DNA of 64,000 nt from DASRDZ01 sp035652335 (lineage in GTDB: Bacteria; Chloroflexota; Dormibacteria; Aeolococcales; Aeolococcaceae): assembly GCA_035652335.1 (NCBI GenBank), contig DASRDZ010000071.1, forward strand, positions 5,665 through 69,664, given 5' to 3'. Below are positions 29,257 to 36,687 of this stretch, piece by piece (positions within the stretch are counted from its first letter, which is position 1; each line of letters starts with the position of its first letter). The notes beneath the pieces were generated by a model that was not told where the DNA came from, ran no database searches, and was given only the letters and a program-made list of their open reading frames with translations. The translations under genes and the position numbers were made by a program.

Positions 29257-30041
29257 CTGCCTGCGGAGGGCTGGGGGGCGGGGAAGCGGAAGCCGATCAC
29301 CGCACCGCCGCGCTCGTCGTCACCCCAGACGGCGACCCCGCCGTGCGCCTGGGCCACCTGGGCCACCAGGCTCAGCCCGAGCCCCATCCCGGCTGGGGCG
29401 CGCTGGCCGGACTCCTGGCCCCGGGTGAAGGGCCGGAAGGCGTCGTCGCCGACCAGCCGGAGGCCGTCGCCCTGGTCGTGGACGAGCACCTCGATGTGGC
29501 CGTCGCGGCGGGCGACGCTGAGCCGCACCGTGCCCCCCGGCGGGCCGTAGCGGCAGGCGTTCTCCAGCAGGTTGCGCATCGCCGTGACCAGGTGGAAGCG
29601 ATCGCCCTGGGCGAGGCCGTCGCCGAGGTCGCCCAGCTCGCACTGCAGGGTGATGCCCCGCGAGCGGGCGACGCTCCGCGCGAACTCGACGGCCTCGAGG
29701 GCGACCCGGTGCAGGTCGACGCGGTCCGAGCGGAACGCCAGGCGGTCGGGAGCGCTGCTCTCCACCGCGCGGCTCAGGTGGTCGGCCATGTCGCGCAGCG
29801 AGTCGAGGTGGCTGCGCATCGCGGCCAGCGCGACGCGGCAGCGTTCCGGGTCCTGACGGACCACCTCGTCGTCGAGCAGCTCCGAGTAGCCCCCGAGCAC
29901 GGTCACGTGGGCCCGCAGCTCGTGGGCCACGAGGCGGAGCATGGGGCTCGACTGCTCGCGGCTCCCGCCGGCCGCAGGACCGCTCCGCCGCAGGATGGGC
30001 TGCGCCGCCGTGGCGCGCTCCGGACGTGTTCGCTCGTACAT
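29253..30041 (-). CDS. Soluble sensor histidine kinase core without a sensor domain
   Basis: A 262-residue protein consisting almost only of a HisKA dimerisation/phosphoacceptor domain and a HATPase. Seen: LRLVAHELRAHVTVLGGYSELL with the phosphoacceptor His40, the N-box NLLENACRYGPPGG, the G1-box VHDQGDGL, an FxPF-type segment FRPFTRGQE, and the G2-box GMGLGLSLVAQVAQAHGG. There are no membrane segments and no PAS or GAF domain, and no response regulator gene is adjacent, so it is an orphan kinase whose input and partner are unknown. A TAGCAT-type -10 lies about 50 bases upstream near 30090. Confidence 0.85.
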   Translation of the reverse strand: MYERTRPERATAAQPILRRSGPAAGGSREQSSPMLRLVAHELRAHVTVLGGYSELLDDEVVRQDPERCRVALAAMRSHLDSLRDMADHLSRAVESSAPDRLAFRSDRVDLHRVALEAVEFARSVARSRGITLQCELGDLGDGLAQGDRFHLVTAMRNLLENACRYGPPGGTVRLSVARRDGHIEVLVHDQGDGLRLVGDDAFRPFTRGQESGQRAPAGMGLGLSLVAQVAQAHGGVAVWGDDERGGAVIGFRFPAPQPSAGS

Positions 30042-30128
30042 CGGGAGAACGGTCCCTCGCGAGGGCTTGGCGTCTGCCGTAGAGGCTACAGGGATGCTAT
30101 CAGATAACGCCCCTGGTGAGCGCAGATT

Positions 30129-31694
30129 TCAGCACTCCTCGCCGAGGAGTGCGAGGAGGCGGTCGCCGCGCGGCGTGCCCAGCCCGGTGCACGGGTCCCA
30201 GCCCGGACGGGCGGCGTAGGCGCCGTTGCGACCCCGGGTGACGTCCCGCAGCGCCGCGGCCGGCGAGGCGTAGAGAAGTGGAGCGAGCAGGCCCACCGGT
30301 GCACCGCGGCGCTGGTTGGCCATGGCCACCAGCGCGGCCCAGAGCGGGGCCACCGCACTGGTCCCGCCCAGCACCGCCTCGACGCCGTCGACGCTGACCA
30401 GGTAGCCGGTCTCGGGGTCGGCGTCCCCGGCGACGTCGGGCACCCCCCGCCCCTGCCGCTCCCCCGACGAGGGCGGGCGGCCACCCTCGCAGGTGCGCTG
30501 CCAGGGCGGGGCGGCGAACACCGCGCTCACCCCGCCGCCCGTGGAGCCGCCCGCGCGGCCGTCGTTCCACACCTCCTCGGCCGCCAGGGTGCGGCCCTCG
30601 CGGTGGAGATGCACCCGCGTCCCCCCGCAGGCCAGCGCCCGCGGGCTCGACGCGGGGAAGTCGACGTGGGGGCGGTGGTCGTGGACGTCGTCGCCCGACC
30701 CGCTGTCACCGGCGGCGGCGCAGACGGTGACACCAAGGGCAGCCGCGGCGGCGAAGGCCGCGTCGATGGCGCGCAGCGCCTGCAGCGTCCAGGCCGGCTC
30801 CGCCGCGCCCCAGCTGATGGAGAGGACCGACGGCCGCAGCACGCCGTCGTGGATCGCCGCCGAGACGCCGTCGAGGAAGCCCCGCTCGGTGTTCGGCGCG
30901 AAGTACAGCGCGATGCGCACGCCGGGCGCGACGGCGCCGAGCACCTCGACGTCGAGCTGCACCTCGCCGTCGTCGGACTGCGGGTCGCCGCTGCGCACGT
31001 TGCTGCCACCATCGACAGAAACATCGCGCAGCCGGGGCAGCGGCCGGTGCAGCGCCGCGAAGTACCCGCGCAGGTCCGCGGCGCGGTACCCGCCGCCGAG
31101 CTGCAGCAGCGCCACCGTATGGCCGGCGCCGTCGAGGTCGCGCGGGAAGTCGTAGAGCGCGGCCACCTGCGGCGGCGTGAAGGCCTCGCCGCGCCGGGCG
31201 GCGTGGGCGGCGCGCCGGTGGACGCGCGAGCGCGCCTGGGGACGGTCGTCGAGGCCGAACACGCCGTCGACGACGCCGACCAGGCCGGCGGGGATGTGAA
31301 CAGGGCCGGTGCGCCCGCGGAAGGTGGTGCCGTCGCGCTCCCAGCGCTGCAGCCGGACGTCGAAGGCGCGGCCGAGCTGCTGCGCGGTGCCCGACAGCAC
31401 CACGCTGCGGCGCGCCTGGTGCACCGCCTCGACGCGCAGCCCGTGCTCGGCGGCGAAGCCGGCCACGCGCTCGACGTCGTCCCGTGACGCGCCGTGCTCC
31501 GCTGCGAACCGCGCCCGCGACAGGCGCACGGCGGCGCCGCGCTCGTCCGGCTCCGGCAGGGGGCGGCGCGCCCGCAGGTGGACGCTCACCTCCAGCCGCT
31601 CCGCCCGGTCGCTCGGCCCCACCTCATGCGCGCCGGGAAGCGCGTGGCGCTCACTCCCCGCCAGCGAGAGCCGCCGCGGCGACGCCGGGCTCAC
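30129..31694 (-). CDS. Sedolisin (S53) serine-carboxyl peptidase, kumamolisin-like
   Basis: A 521-residue acid endopeptidase precursor. The N-terminal activation domain (residues about 30-170, with VSVHLRARRPLP and FAAEHGASRDDVERVAGFAAEHG) is followed by the catalytic domain. Catalytic residues are visible: Glu and Asp four apart in EVQLDVEVLG, the oxyanion Asp in AAAGDSGSGDD, and the nucleophile Ser in GGTSAVAPLWAAL. The C-terminal calcium site is represented by LRDVTRGRNG and WDPCTGLGTP. No signal peptide is evident although members are usually exported. The GTG start overlaps the stop of a 12-codon leader ORF as GTGA. The family works at acidic pH, outside the cell. Confidence 0.92.
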   Translation of the reverse strand: MSPASPRRLSLAGSERHALPGAHEVGPSDRAERLEVSVHLRARRPLPEPDERGAAVRLSRARFAAEHGASRDDVERVAGFAAEHGLRVEAVHQARRSVVLSGTAQQLGRAFDVRLQRWERDGTTFRGRTGPVHIPAGLVGVVDGVFGLDDRPQARSRVHRRAAHAARRGEAFTPPQVAALYDFPRDLDGAGHTVALLQLGGGYRAADLRGYFAALHRPLPRLRDVSVDGGSNVRSGDPQSDDGEVQLDVEVLGAVAPGVRIALYFAPNTERGFLDGVSAAIHDGVLRPSVLSISWGAAEPAWTLQALRAIDAAFAAAAALGVTVCAAAGDSGSGDDVHDHRPHVDFPASSPRALACGGTRVHLHREGRTLAAEEVWNDGRAGGSTGGGVSAVFAAPPWQRTCEGGRPPSSGERQGRGVPDVAGDADPETGYLVSVDGVEAVLGGTSAVAPLWAALVAMANQRRGAPVGLLAPLLYASPAAALRDVTRGRNGAYAARPGWDPCTGLGTPRGDRLLALLGEEC

Positions 31695-31729
31695 GGCCGG
31701 CCCAGCAGGGTGACGTCGCCGGCGGCCAT
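31691..31729 (-). CDS. Possible 12-codon leader peptide before the sedolisin gene
   Basis: ATG at 31729 opens a 12-residue ORF (MAAGDVTLLGRP) whose TGA overlaps the GTG start of the protease gene (GTGA). A TACCAT -10-like box lies eleven bases upstream at 31746-31741. This could be a translationally coupled leader on a leaderless transcript. The evidence is short-range only. Confidence 0.3.
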   Translation of the reverse strand: MAAGDVTLLGRP

Positions 31730-31748
31730 GACGGCGGCCAATGGTAGT

Positions 31749-31784
31749 GGGCGGCCGGGGCGGGATGGGAAGCCCCGGCCGCCC
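31749..31784 (-). terminator. Strong GC hairpin terminator
   Basis: A perfect 13-bp GC stem (31749-31761 with 31772-31784) with a 10-base loop starts seven bases downstream of the stop of the small acidic protein gene and precedes the sedolisin gene on the same strand. Confidence 0.8.
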
Positions 31785-31790
31785 GGCGGG

Positions 31791-32039
31791 TCACTCGGGC
31801 GGTCCGGCCTTCTCGAAGCCGCGGTGCGCCATCTCCTGCTCGTGCTCGGCGACGCCCTCGCCGGCGCGCTCGGGCGCGGCGCGCTCGCCGCGGAGATCCT
31901 CGGTGCGCTCCTTCTCCTCCTGCTCGCGGGCGTACGCCTCGAGCTCGGGGGTGAGCTTCTTCGCCTTGTCCTCGGCGGAGTCGCCGGGGTCCCCCTCGGC
32001 GGCGGCGCGCTGCAGCGCCTCGTCGTCTCGTTCGGTCAT
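31791..32039 (-). CDS. Small acidic hydrophilic protein of unknown function
   Basis: An 82-residue protein that is almost entirely charged: rich in Glu, Asp, Arg, Lys and Ala, with no hydrophobic core (TERDDEALQRAAAEGDPGD, AYAREQEEKERTEDLRGE). It is probably intrinsically disordered or a single long helix. I do not recognise a family. It is very likely expressed: GGAGG sits six bases before the ATG, and a 13-bp terminator follows directly. The ribosome site lies in the loop of a 7-bp hairpin abutting the start codon. It may have its own promoter near the end of the MFS gene, or be read through from the MarR-MFS operon. Confidence 0.72.
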   Translation of the reverse strand: MTERDDEALQRAAAEGDPGDSAEDKAKKLTPELEAYAREQEEKERTEDLRGERAAPERAGEGVAEHEQEMAHRGFEKAGPPE

Positions 32040-32060
32040 GCCTACACCTCCGTTGTAGGC
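32040..32060 (-). promoter_or_regulatory. Hairpin presenting the Shine-Dalgarno in its loop
   Basis: Perfect 7-bp arms (32040-32046 with 32054-32060) enclose a 7-base loop that on the minus strand reads ACGGAGG. The 3' arm ends directly before the ATG at 32039. It may tune translation of the 82-residue protein or be a protein-binding site. Confidence 0.55.
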
Positions 32061-33353
32061 TCACATGATATCGGTAGACACATCGAAGGTGGGGGGCCGC
32101 CGCCGTGAGAGGCGCCGCCGCGCCGCTCCCAGCACCCCCATGCGGACGGCGCCGTAGATCGCCGTCAGCACCGCCGAGCCGCCGGCGACGAGGAATGCCA
32201 GCCGGGTGCCGCCCCGGTCGGCCAGCCAGCCGGAGAGCAGGCCGCCGAGCGGCGCCGTGCCCATGAACACGTACATGTAGAGGGACATCACCCGGCCGCG
32301 CAGCTGGTCGGGGACCATCAGCTGCACGGTCGAGTTGCTGTTGGCGGTGTAGAGGGTGAAGCACACGCCGACCAGCACCAGCAGCACCACGGCGCCGGCC
32401 ACCGTCGTCTGCGGTGCCAGCAGCAGCTCGAAGACGCCGAACCCCGCCGCCGCTGCGACGATCAGCGGCATCATCGCCCGCGCCATGGAGGCGGCGAGCA
32501 GGGCGCCGGCCAGGGCGCCGGCGCCGAAGGTGGCGCTGAGCAGGCCGAAGACCTCGGGGCCGCTGCGCAGGGTGCGCGAGGCCAGCAGCGGCAGCAGGAC
32601 GTTGAAGTTGATGCCGACTGTGGCCACAACCAGCAGCATGGTGAGGACCAGGCTGACGCGGGGGGTCTGGCGAACGTAGCGCAGCCCGGCAAGGACGGCG
32701 TGCAGCATGCTCTCGCCGCGCTCGGCGCGGGCCACCGGGTAGAGCTCCTCCGGGCGCATCAGCAGCAGGCCGCCGAGCACGGCCAGGAAGCTCGCCGCGT
32801 TGATCACGAAGCAGATGCCGACGCCGGTGGTGGCGATGATCAGCCCGCCGAGACCGGGCCCCATGATGCGCGAGGCGTTGAACAGCGAGGAGTTGAGCGC
32901 CACCGCGTTGGGCAGCTCGCGCCGCCCCACCATCTGGATGGTGAAGGACTGCCGGGCGGGCGTGTCGAGGACCAGGACCAGCCCGTTGGCCGCGGCGATG
33001 GCGTCGACCATCCACGGCTGCACGGCGTGCAGCAGCGCCAGCGCGCCCAGCGCCGCGGCGGTCAGCATCATCGCGCTCTGCGTCCCCAGCAGGACCCTGC
33101 GGTAGTCGAGCCGGTCGGTGAGCACGCCGCCGACCAGGCCCAGCACCGCGTACGGCCCGAACTGGCAGACCGCCAGCAGCCCGACCGCCACCGCCGAGTG
33201 GGTCAGCTCGACCACCAGCCAGGCCTGGGCGACGTTCTGCACCCAGGTGCCGGTGACCGAGATCACCTGGCCGCCGAAGTAGAGCCGGTAGTTGCGGTGC
33301 TTGCGCAGCGAGTCGAAGGTGCGCGCGTGGCGCAGCGACTGGACGGCGCTCAC
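32061..33353 (-). CDS. MFS transporter (EntS/MFS_3-like exporter)
   Basis: A 430-residue major facilitator with about twelve hydrophobic segments. It begins LRKHRNYRLYFGGQVISVTGTWVQNVAQAWLV, the typical opening of the MFS_3 (enterobactin exporter EntS) group, with the loop 2-3 motif VGGVLTDRLDYRRVLL and the symmetric C-half repeat GLLSGWLADRGGTRLAFLV. It likely exports a small molecule or drug; the substrate is not determinable. The GTG start overlaps the stop of the upstream MarR gene (GTGA), so it is co-translated with and probably controlled by that regulator. Confidence 0.9.
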   Translation of the reverse strand: MSAVQSLRHARTFDSLRKHRNYRLYFGGQVISVTGTWVQNVAQAWLVVELTHSAVAVGLLAVCQFGPYAVLGLVGGVLTDRLDYRRVLLGTQSAMMLTAAALGALALLHAVQPWMVDAIAAANGLVLVLDTPARQSFTIQMVGRRELPNAVALNSSLFNASRIMGPGLGGLIIATTGVGICFVINAASFLAVLGGLLLMRPEELYPVARAERGESMLHAVLAGLRYVRQTPRVSLVLTMLLVVATVGINFNVLLPLLASRTLRSGPEVFGLLSATFGAGALAGALLAASMARAMMPLIVAAAAGFGVFELLLAPQTTVAGAVVLLVLVGVCFTLYTANSNSTVQLMVPDQLRGRVMSLYMYVFMGTAPLGGLLSGWLADRGGTRLAFLVAGGSAVLTAIYGAVRMGVLGAARRRLSRRRPPTFDVSTDIM

Positions 33354-33796
33354 GGCTGCACCTCGGTGACCCGGGTGAGCGCGTCGAGGGCGGCGTCGAG
33401 CGCCTCCAGCTCCTCCGGTTCGAGGGCCTCCAGGCGCTTGGCCAGCCAGGCGGTGCGACGGCGGCGGACGTCCTCCAGCGCGCGCACCCCGGCGCGGGTG
33501 ACGCGCAGCCCGACGCGGCGCCGGTCGCCCTCGCCGGAGCGCTCGCGCTCGACCAGGCCGGCGGCTGCGAGACGGTCGATGTGCCCGCTGATGCTGGCCG
33601 CTGAGATCCCCTCGTGGGCGGCCAGGGCGTTGACGCCGTACTCGGGATGGCCGTGGATGGCCGCCAGCAGCGAGGCCTGGCCGCCGGTCAGGCCGAGAGC
33701 GTGGGTCTCGCGGCGGAGCTGGCGGCTGAGCCGGAGCAGCACCGGGCGCAGGCGGTTGGCGACGAGGAGGGGATCGTGGGTGACTGCCGGGGTCAT
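33350..33796 (-). CDS. MarR-family transcriptional regulator
   Basis: A 148-residue winged-helix repressor. Seen: LTGGQASLLAAI, the recognition-helix region VNALAAHEGISAASISGHIDRLAAAGLVERE, and the wing SGEGDRRRVGLRVTRAG, which is the classic MarR pattern. It is transcribed with the overlapping MFS gene, the usual repressor-pump pair that responds to a ligand exported by the pump. A palindrome overlapping its promoter and start codon suggests autoregulation. Confidence 0.92.
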   Translation of the reverse strand: MTPAVTHDPLLVANRLRPVLLRLSRQLRRETHALGLTGGQASLLAAIHGHPEYGVNALAAHEGISAASISGHIDRLAAAGLVERERSGEGDRRRVGLRVTRAGVRALEDVRRRRTAWLAKRLEALEPEELEALDAALDALTRVTEVQP

Positions 33797-33813
33797 TAGC
33801 TAGGCTAACTATA
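33796..33813 (-). promoter_or_regulatory. Promoter and probable MarR operator
   Basis: TATAGT (33813-33808) is a good -10 box. It abuts a hyphenated palindrome TTAGC-N3-GCTAA (33796-33808) that runs into the first base of the marR ATG. A repressor bound here would cover the -10 and the transcription start, consistent with negative autoregulation. Confidence 0.55.
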
Positions 33814-34159
33814 CACCGGCAGGGCGCGTCAGGAGGCTTGGGAGACTGGCCGGGGTGAGGGACGCCCTGGGGCAGGTCCGGGCGTCCCTCTTGCAGCCGG
33901 CGGGGGTATCAGGAGCTGGGCGCCGCCCCGCTGCGAGAGAGATGGAGCGTCGCGGGCACTCGAGCCAAGGCGGCCTGCAGGCTGGCGGCGGGCGCGGCAG
34001 GCGCGGCGTCAAGCACCACCGGAGTGGCCAGGGATTCCCTGCGCGACGCTCTCCCTATCACGCGACGATGCTGCTCCCGCGGTGCGAACGGATCCGTGAC
34101 ATCCCGTCACATGGCGGTGACGGCGCCGTCAGCGACGATGAAGCCGCGTTGCTCCGCCG
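33814..34159. other. Intergenic region with a hairpin
   Basis: About 345 bases without a supportable gene. A perfect 11-bp stem (33857-33867 with 33880-33890, 12-base loop) flanked by CTCTT could terminate the leftward lipoprotein transcript, though it is about 270 bases past that stop. Short readings here have no ribosome site or family resemblance. Confidence 0.4.
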
Positions 34160-34813
34160 TTACGAGCCCGGGCAGGGAGGGGGCGCCGCGCTGTAGATCG
34201 AGGTCTGGCTGCCCTGCCCGGTGCAGGAGGTGTCGTCGGCCAGCCAGCCGGCGGCGGTGCGTCGCACCAGGAGGTCGATCTTCACCGTCGCCGCCGGGCC
34301 GAAGACGAGCACCACGTGGACCATCCACACGCTGGGGTCGGGCGTCTGGGTGACGCTGACCGACGAGGACTGCCAGGTGTTCTGGCAGCGGCAGAGCGGC
34401 TCGGCGCCCGGGGTGGGGTTGGCGTCGAGCCGCTGGGCCAGTCGCGCGGTCACCGGGCAGTTGTCGTAGTGGTGCTGGGTGGCCCCGCAGGCGTGGCCCG
34501 TCGCGGAGGGGAACAGGTAGGAGCCGTCGTCCGCCGCACCGTTGGCGTCGCTGGGCGGGATGTAGTACGGCGTCGGCTGCACCGAGGGCCCGGCCGGCGT
34601 CGGCGTCGGCGTGGGTGTGGGCGTCGGCTGTGCCGTCGGCGAGGGCGACGCGGCGGCCGTCGGGCTGGGCGTCCCGGTGGTGTCGGGACCTGCGGACTGG
34701 GAGGGGCCGGTGACCACCGCGGTGCGGTTGCCGGTGCCACCGCCGCAGCCGGCCACCGCCAGTGCGGCGAGGAGGGCGACGAGGGGTGTGGCGTGCCGCC
34801 GGGCCGAGTGCAT
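34160..34813 (-). CDS. Putative lipoprotein with Thr/Pro-rich linker
   Basis: A 217-residue lipoprotein. The signal is LVALLAALAVAGC with lipobox AGC, followed by a low-complexity spacer (PSPTAQPTPTPTPTPTPAGP) as in actinobacterial surface lipoproteins, then a globular domain of about 110 residues with four Cys (GHACG, YDNCP, PLCRCQ) plus one near the end (DDTSCTGQG). The domain VWMVHVVLVFGPAATVKIDLLVRR-type strands suggest a small beta fold; I do not recognise the family. A TGC-TACAGT box eight bases before the ATG indicates a leaderless transcript. Confidence 0.78.
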   Translation of the reverse strand: MHSARRHATPLVALLAALAVAGCGGGTGNRTAVVTGPSQSAGPDTTGTPSPTAAASPSPTAQPTPTPTPTPTPAGPSVQPTPYYIPPSDANGAADDGSYLFPSATGHACGATQHHYDNCPVTARLAQRLDANPTPGAEPLCRCQNTWQSSSVSVTQTPDPSVWMVHVVLVFGPAATVKIDLLVRRTAAGWLADDTSCTGQGSQTSIYSAAPPPCPGS

Positions 34814-34821
34814 CGCCGCGG

Positions 34822-34830
34822 ACTGTAGCA
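34822..34830 (-). promoter_or_regulatory. Extended -10 promoter of the Thr/Pro lipoprotein gene
   Basis: TGC-TACAGT read leftward, with exactly eight bases to the ATG at 34813. It is nearly identical to the promoter of the DUF222/HNH gene. Confidence 0.5.
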
Positions 34831-34951
34831 GCAGGCGATGTGCCGCATTCCGTATCGTCCCCCGACTGACGAGGGGCACACCTTGACCGTCCGCGGAGCC
34901 GTGGGGGAGCATCGGTTCGCCGCGGCGGAGCAGGGCTGACGCGAGGAATCG

Positions 34952-35641
34952 ATGCCGTTCTGGAAGCGAGGCAGGGACAGCGGGGAGCCCGAGGCGGAGG
35001 CGCCCGCGCCGCAGCACGCCGGCACGCTGCCGTGCTCGGAGCGCGACTGCCCCAACCAGACCGGCGAGGCCTGCGCCTACGTCGACCGCCGCCAGCGCAG
35101 CTGCGGCACCGCCTGGTGTCCCGACCACCAGAGCGTGGTCGGCGGCACCGTCTACTGCAGGCGCCACGCCGGGGTGGTGCGCGCCCTCTCCGGGCAGGCG
35201 CAGTCGGTCATGCCCGACCTGGAGAACCGCGCCCCCTCCCTGGTCAACTGGGTGGGACGCGACGTCGAGCAGGTGATCCAGGACATCGTCACCGGCTACC
35301 GCGCCGAGCTGGGCACCGACCATCTCGTCGCCGACCCGGTGCACCTCGTCTTCCTGGGGCCCGAACGGGCGCGGGTGTGGGAGCGCTCCTGGAAGCTCGT
35401 CGACCACACCGGCTGGTCGCTGCGCGTCGCCCTGGAGGTGGACGAGCTCCGCGACACCGAGGTTGCGGTCAGGGTTGGCCGCAACGTGGTGGCCCGGATG
35501 ACCCCGCCCTGGATCGACGCGCGCCGGCGCGGGGAGGTGGTCGCGCCGGAGGTCGACGCGGAGCAGCGCGCCGAGTTCTATCGCGGGATCGCGGCGGCGG
35601 TCGCCTCCGCCATCGAGCACGAGCTGGCGGTGCGCCGGTAG
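34952..35641 (+). CDS. Unknown protein with N-terminal Cys/His zinc-finger-like cluster
   Basis: A 229-residue cytoplasmic protein. Residues about 28-74 hold CSERDCPNQTGEAC, then SCGTAWCPDHQ and VYCRRH; this spacing of Cys and His resembles a B-box or treble-clef zinc site. The remainder is an alpha/beta region (LVNWVGRDVEQVIQDIVTGYRAELG, RARVWERSWKLVDHTGWSLRV) with no family I can name. GAGGA precedes the ATG by about five bases. A TTGACC element near 34883 could be part of a promoter. Alone on its strand, divergent from the lipoprotein gene. Confidence 0.68.
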   Translation: MPFWKRGRDSGEPEAEAPAPQHAGTLPCSERDCPNQTGEACAYVDRRQRSCGTAWCPDHQSVVGGTVYCRRHAGVVRALSGQAQSVMPDLENRAPSLVNWVGRDVEQVIQDIVTGYRAELGTDHLVADPVHLVFLGPERARVWERSWKLVDHTGWSLRVALEVDELRDTEVAVRVGRNVVARMTPPWIDARRRGEVVAPEVDAEQRAEFYRGIAAAVASAIEHELAVRR

Positions 35642-35823
35642 CCCGCTCGGGCAAAAGGAAGAGGGCCGAACCGGCTCCGTCTCCGAAGCCGATCCAGCCC
35701 TCGCGACGCCCCCGTTCCGTCAATCCGGCACCGCTTACGGCACGCGATGCGCGCCCGCTGCATGCCGTCGGGTGACGGCGAGCCTTGCCGTATTCGGGTG
35801 TGCGTCGGTTGGTCGCGTGGTGA

Positions 35824-36444
35824 CTACTGGCCGCCGCCCACCATGGCCGGGCGACCTGCGCTGACCTTCTGGGTGACCTCGTGCCTGCGGCGCATCGAGA
35901 GGATCTCGAAGACCAGGGCTGCGAAGACCGCGAAGGCGGCGACGGTCAGGCCGATGGCGGCGTAGAAGGCGTACTGGCCGACGGTCCACCAGCCGTAGGC
36001 GTTGAGCAGCAGGCCGCGGAGCGTCTCACCCATGAACAGCGTGGTGCGCTGCCCGCTGAGCGTCGAGATGGTGCTCGCCGGCGTGTTGGGGTTGGCCTGC
36101 GCGGCGATCAGCGCGCCGCTCACCTGCGAGTAGGTCTGGCCCTTGGCCACGCCCTGCAGGTGCACGTAGATGTAGTTGTTGGCGTAGGCCTCGGCCTGGT
36201 CGCCGGTGGACATCGCCTGGCCCGCGTACGGCAGCAGGGCGTTGTAGTGGTCGGCACCCAGCGTCTTGGCGTCGAAGCCGGCCGAGCCGACGGTGGGGAA
36301 GGTGATCTTCTGCGCGGTCAGCTCGGTCGTCACCTGGTTGTGCACGAACGAGTTGCCCCAGAACAGGAAGCCGGCGACGAAGCCGAGGATCCCGATGAGG
36401 CCGACCTGGAGAACGAAGATTCTCCAGCGGATTCCCCTTGTCAT
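35824..36444 (-). CDS. Conserved hypothetical membrane protein, two TM segments
   Basis: 206 residues: an N-terminal membrane helix (IFVLQVGLIGILGFVAGFLFWG), an extracytoplasmic central domain of about 130 residues (HNQVTTELTAQKITFPTVGSAG, HYNALLPYAGQAMSTGDQAEAYANNYI), a second helix (QYAFYAAIGLTVAAFAVFAALVFEIL) and a short basic tail. The topology and the motif of a ligand-like outer domain resemble small actinobacterial membrane proteins of unknown function. ATG at 36444 with GAGGA about 10 bases upstream. The 182 bases downstream show no gene. Confidence 0.72.
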   Translation of the reverse strand: MTRGIRWRIFVLQVGLIGILGFVAGFLFWGNSFVHNQVTTELTAQKITFPTVGSAGFDAKTLGADHYNALLPYAGQAMSTGDQAEAYANNYIYVHLQGVAKGQTYSQVSGALIAAQANPNTPASTISTLSGQRTTLFMGETLRGLLLNAYGWWTVGQYAFYAAIGLTVAAFAVFAALVFEILSMRRRHEVTQKVSAGRPAMVGGGQ

Positions 36445-36687
36445 GGCGGTTGTCCTCACTGTCGAGCGTGGATGCCCGTGATTCGAGTGATCTGAAGCGC
36501 GGGCGCGATTCGAGGACATCATCTCGACACCCGGCCCGGCGCACCACGTGCGACGGTCACCAACCTGCGGGTGACCAAGGGCACTGCCACCCGGGACATC
36601 GCCGCGTCCGCATGGGCCGGAGGGCCCGAATGCGAGGCGCCGGGCAGCGCAATACCCGGGCCGGACCGGGCGTCTCCACTGCTAGCC

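Noticed and set aside
35642..35823. A possible tRNA suggested by a GGTTCGG segment
   Set aside because: No acceptor or anticodon arm can be built around it; I found no tRNA in the window.
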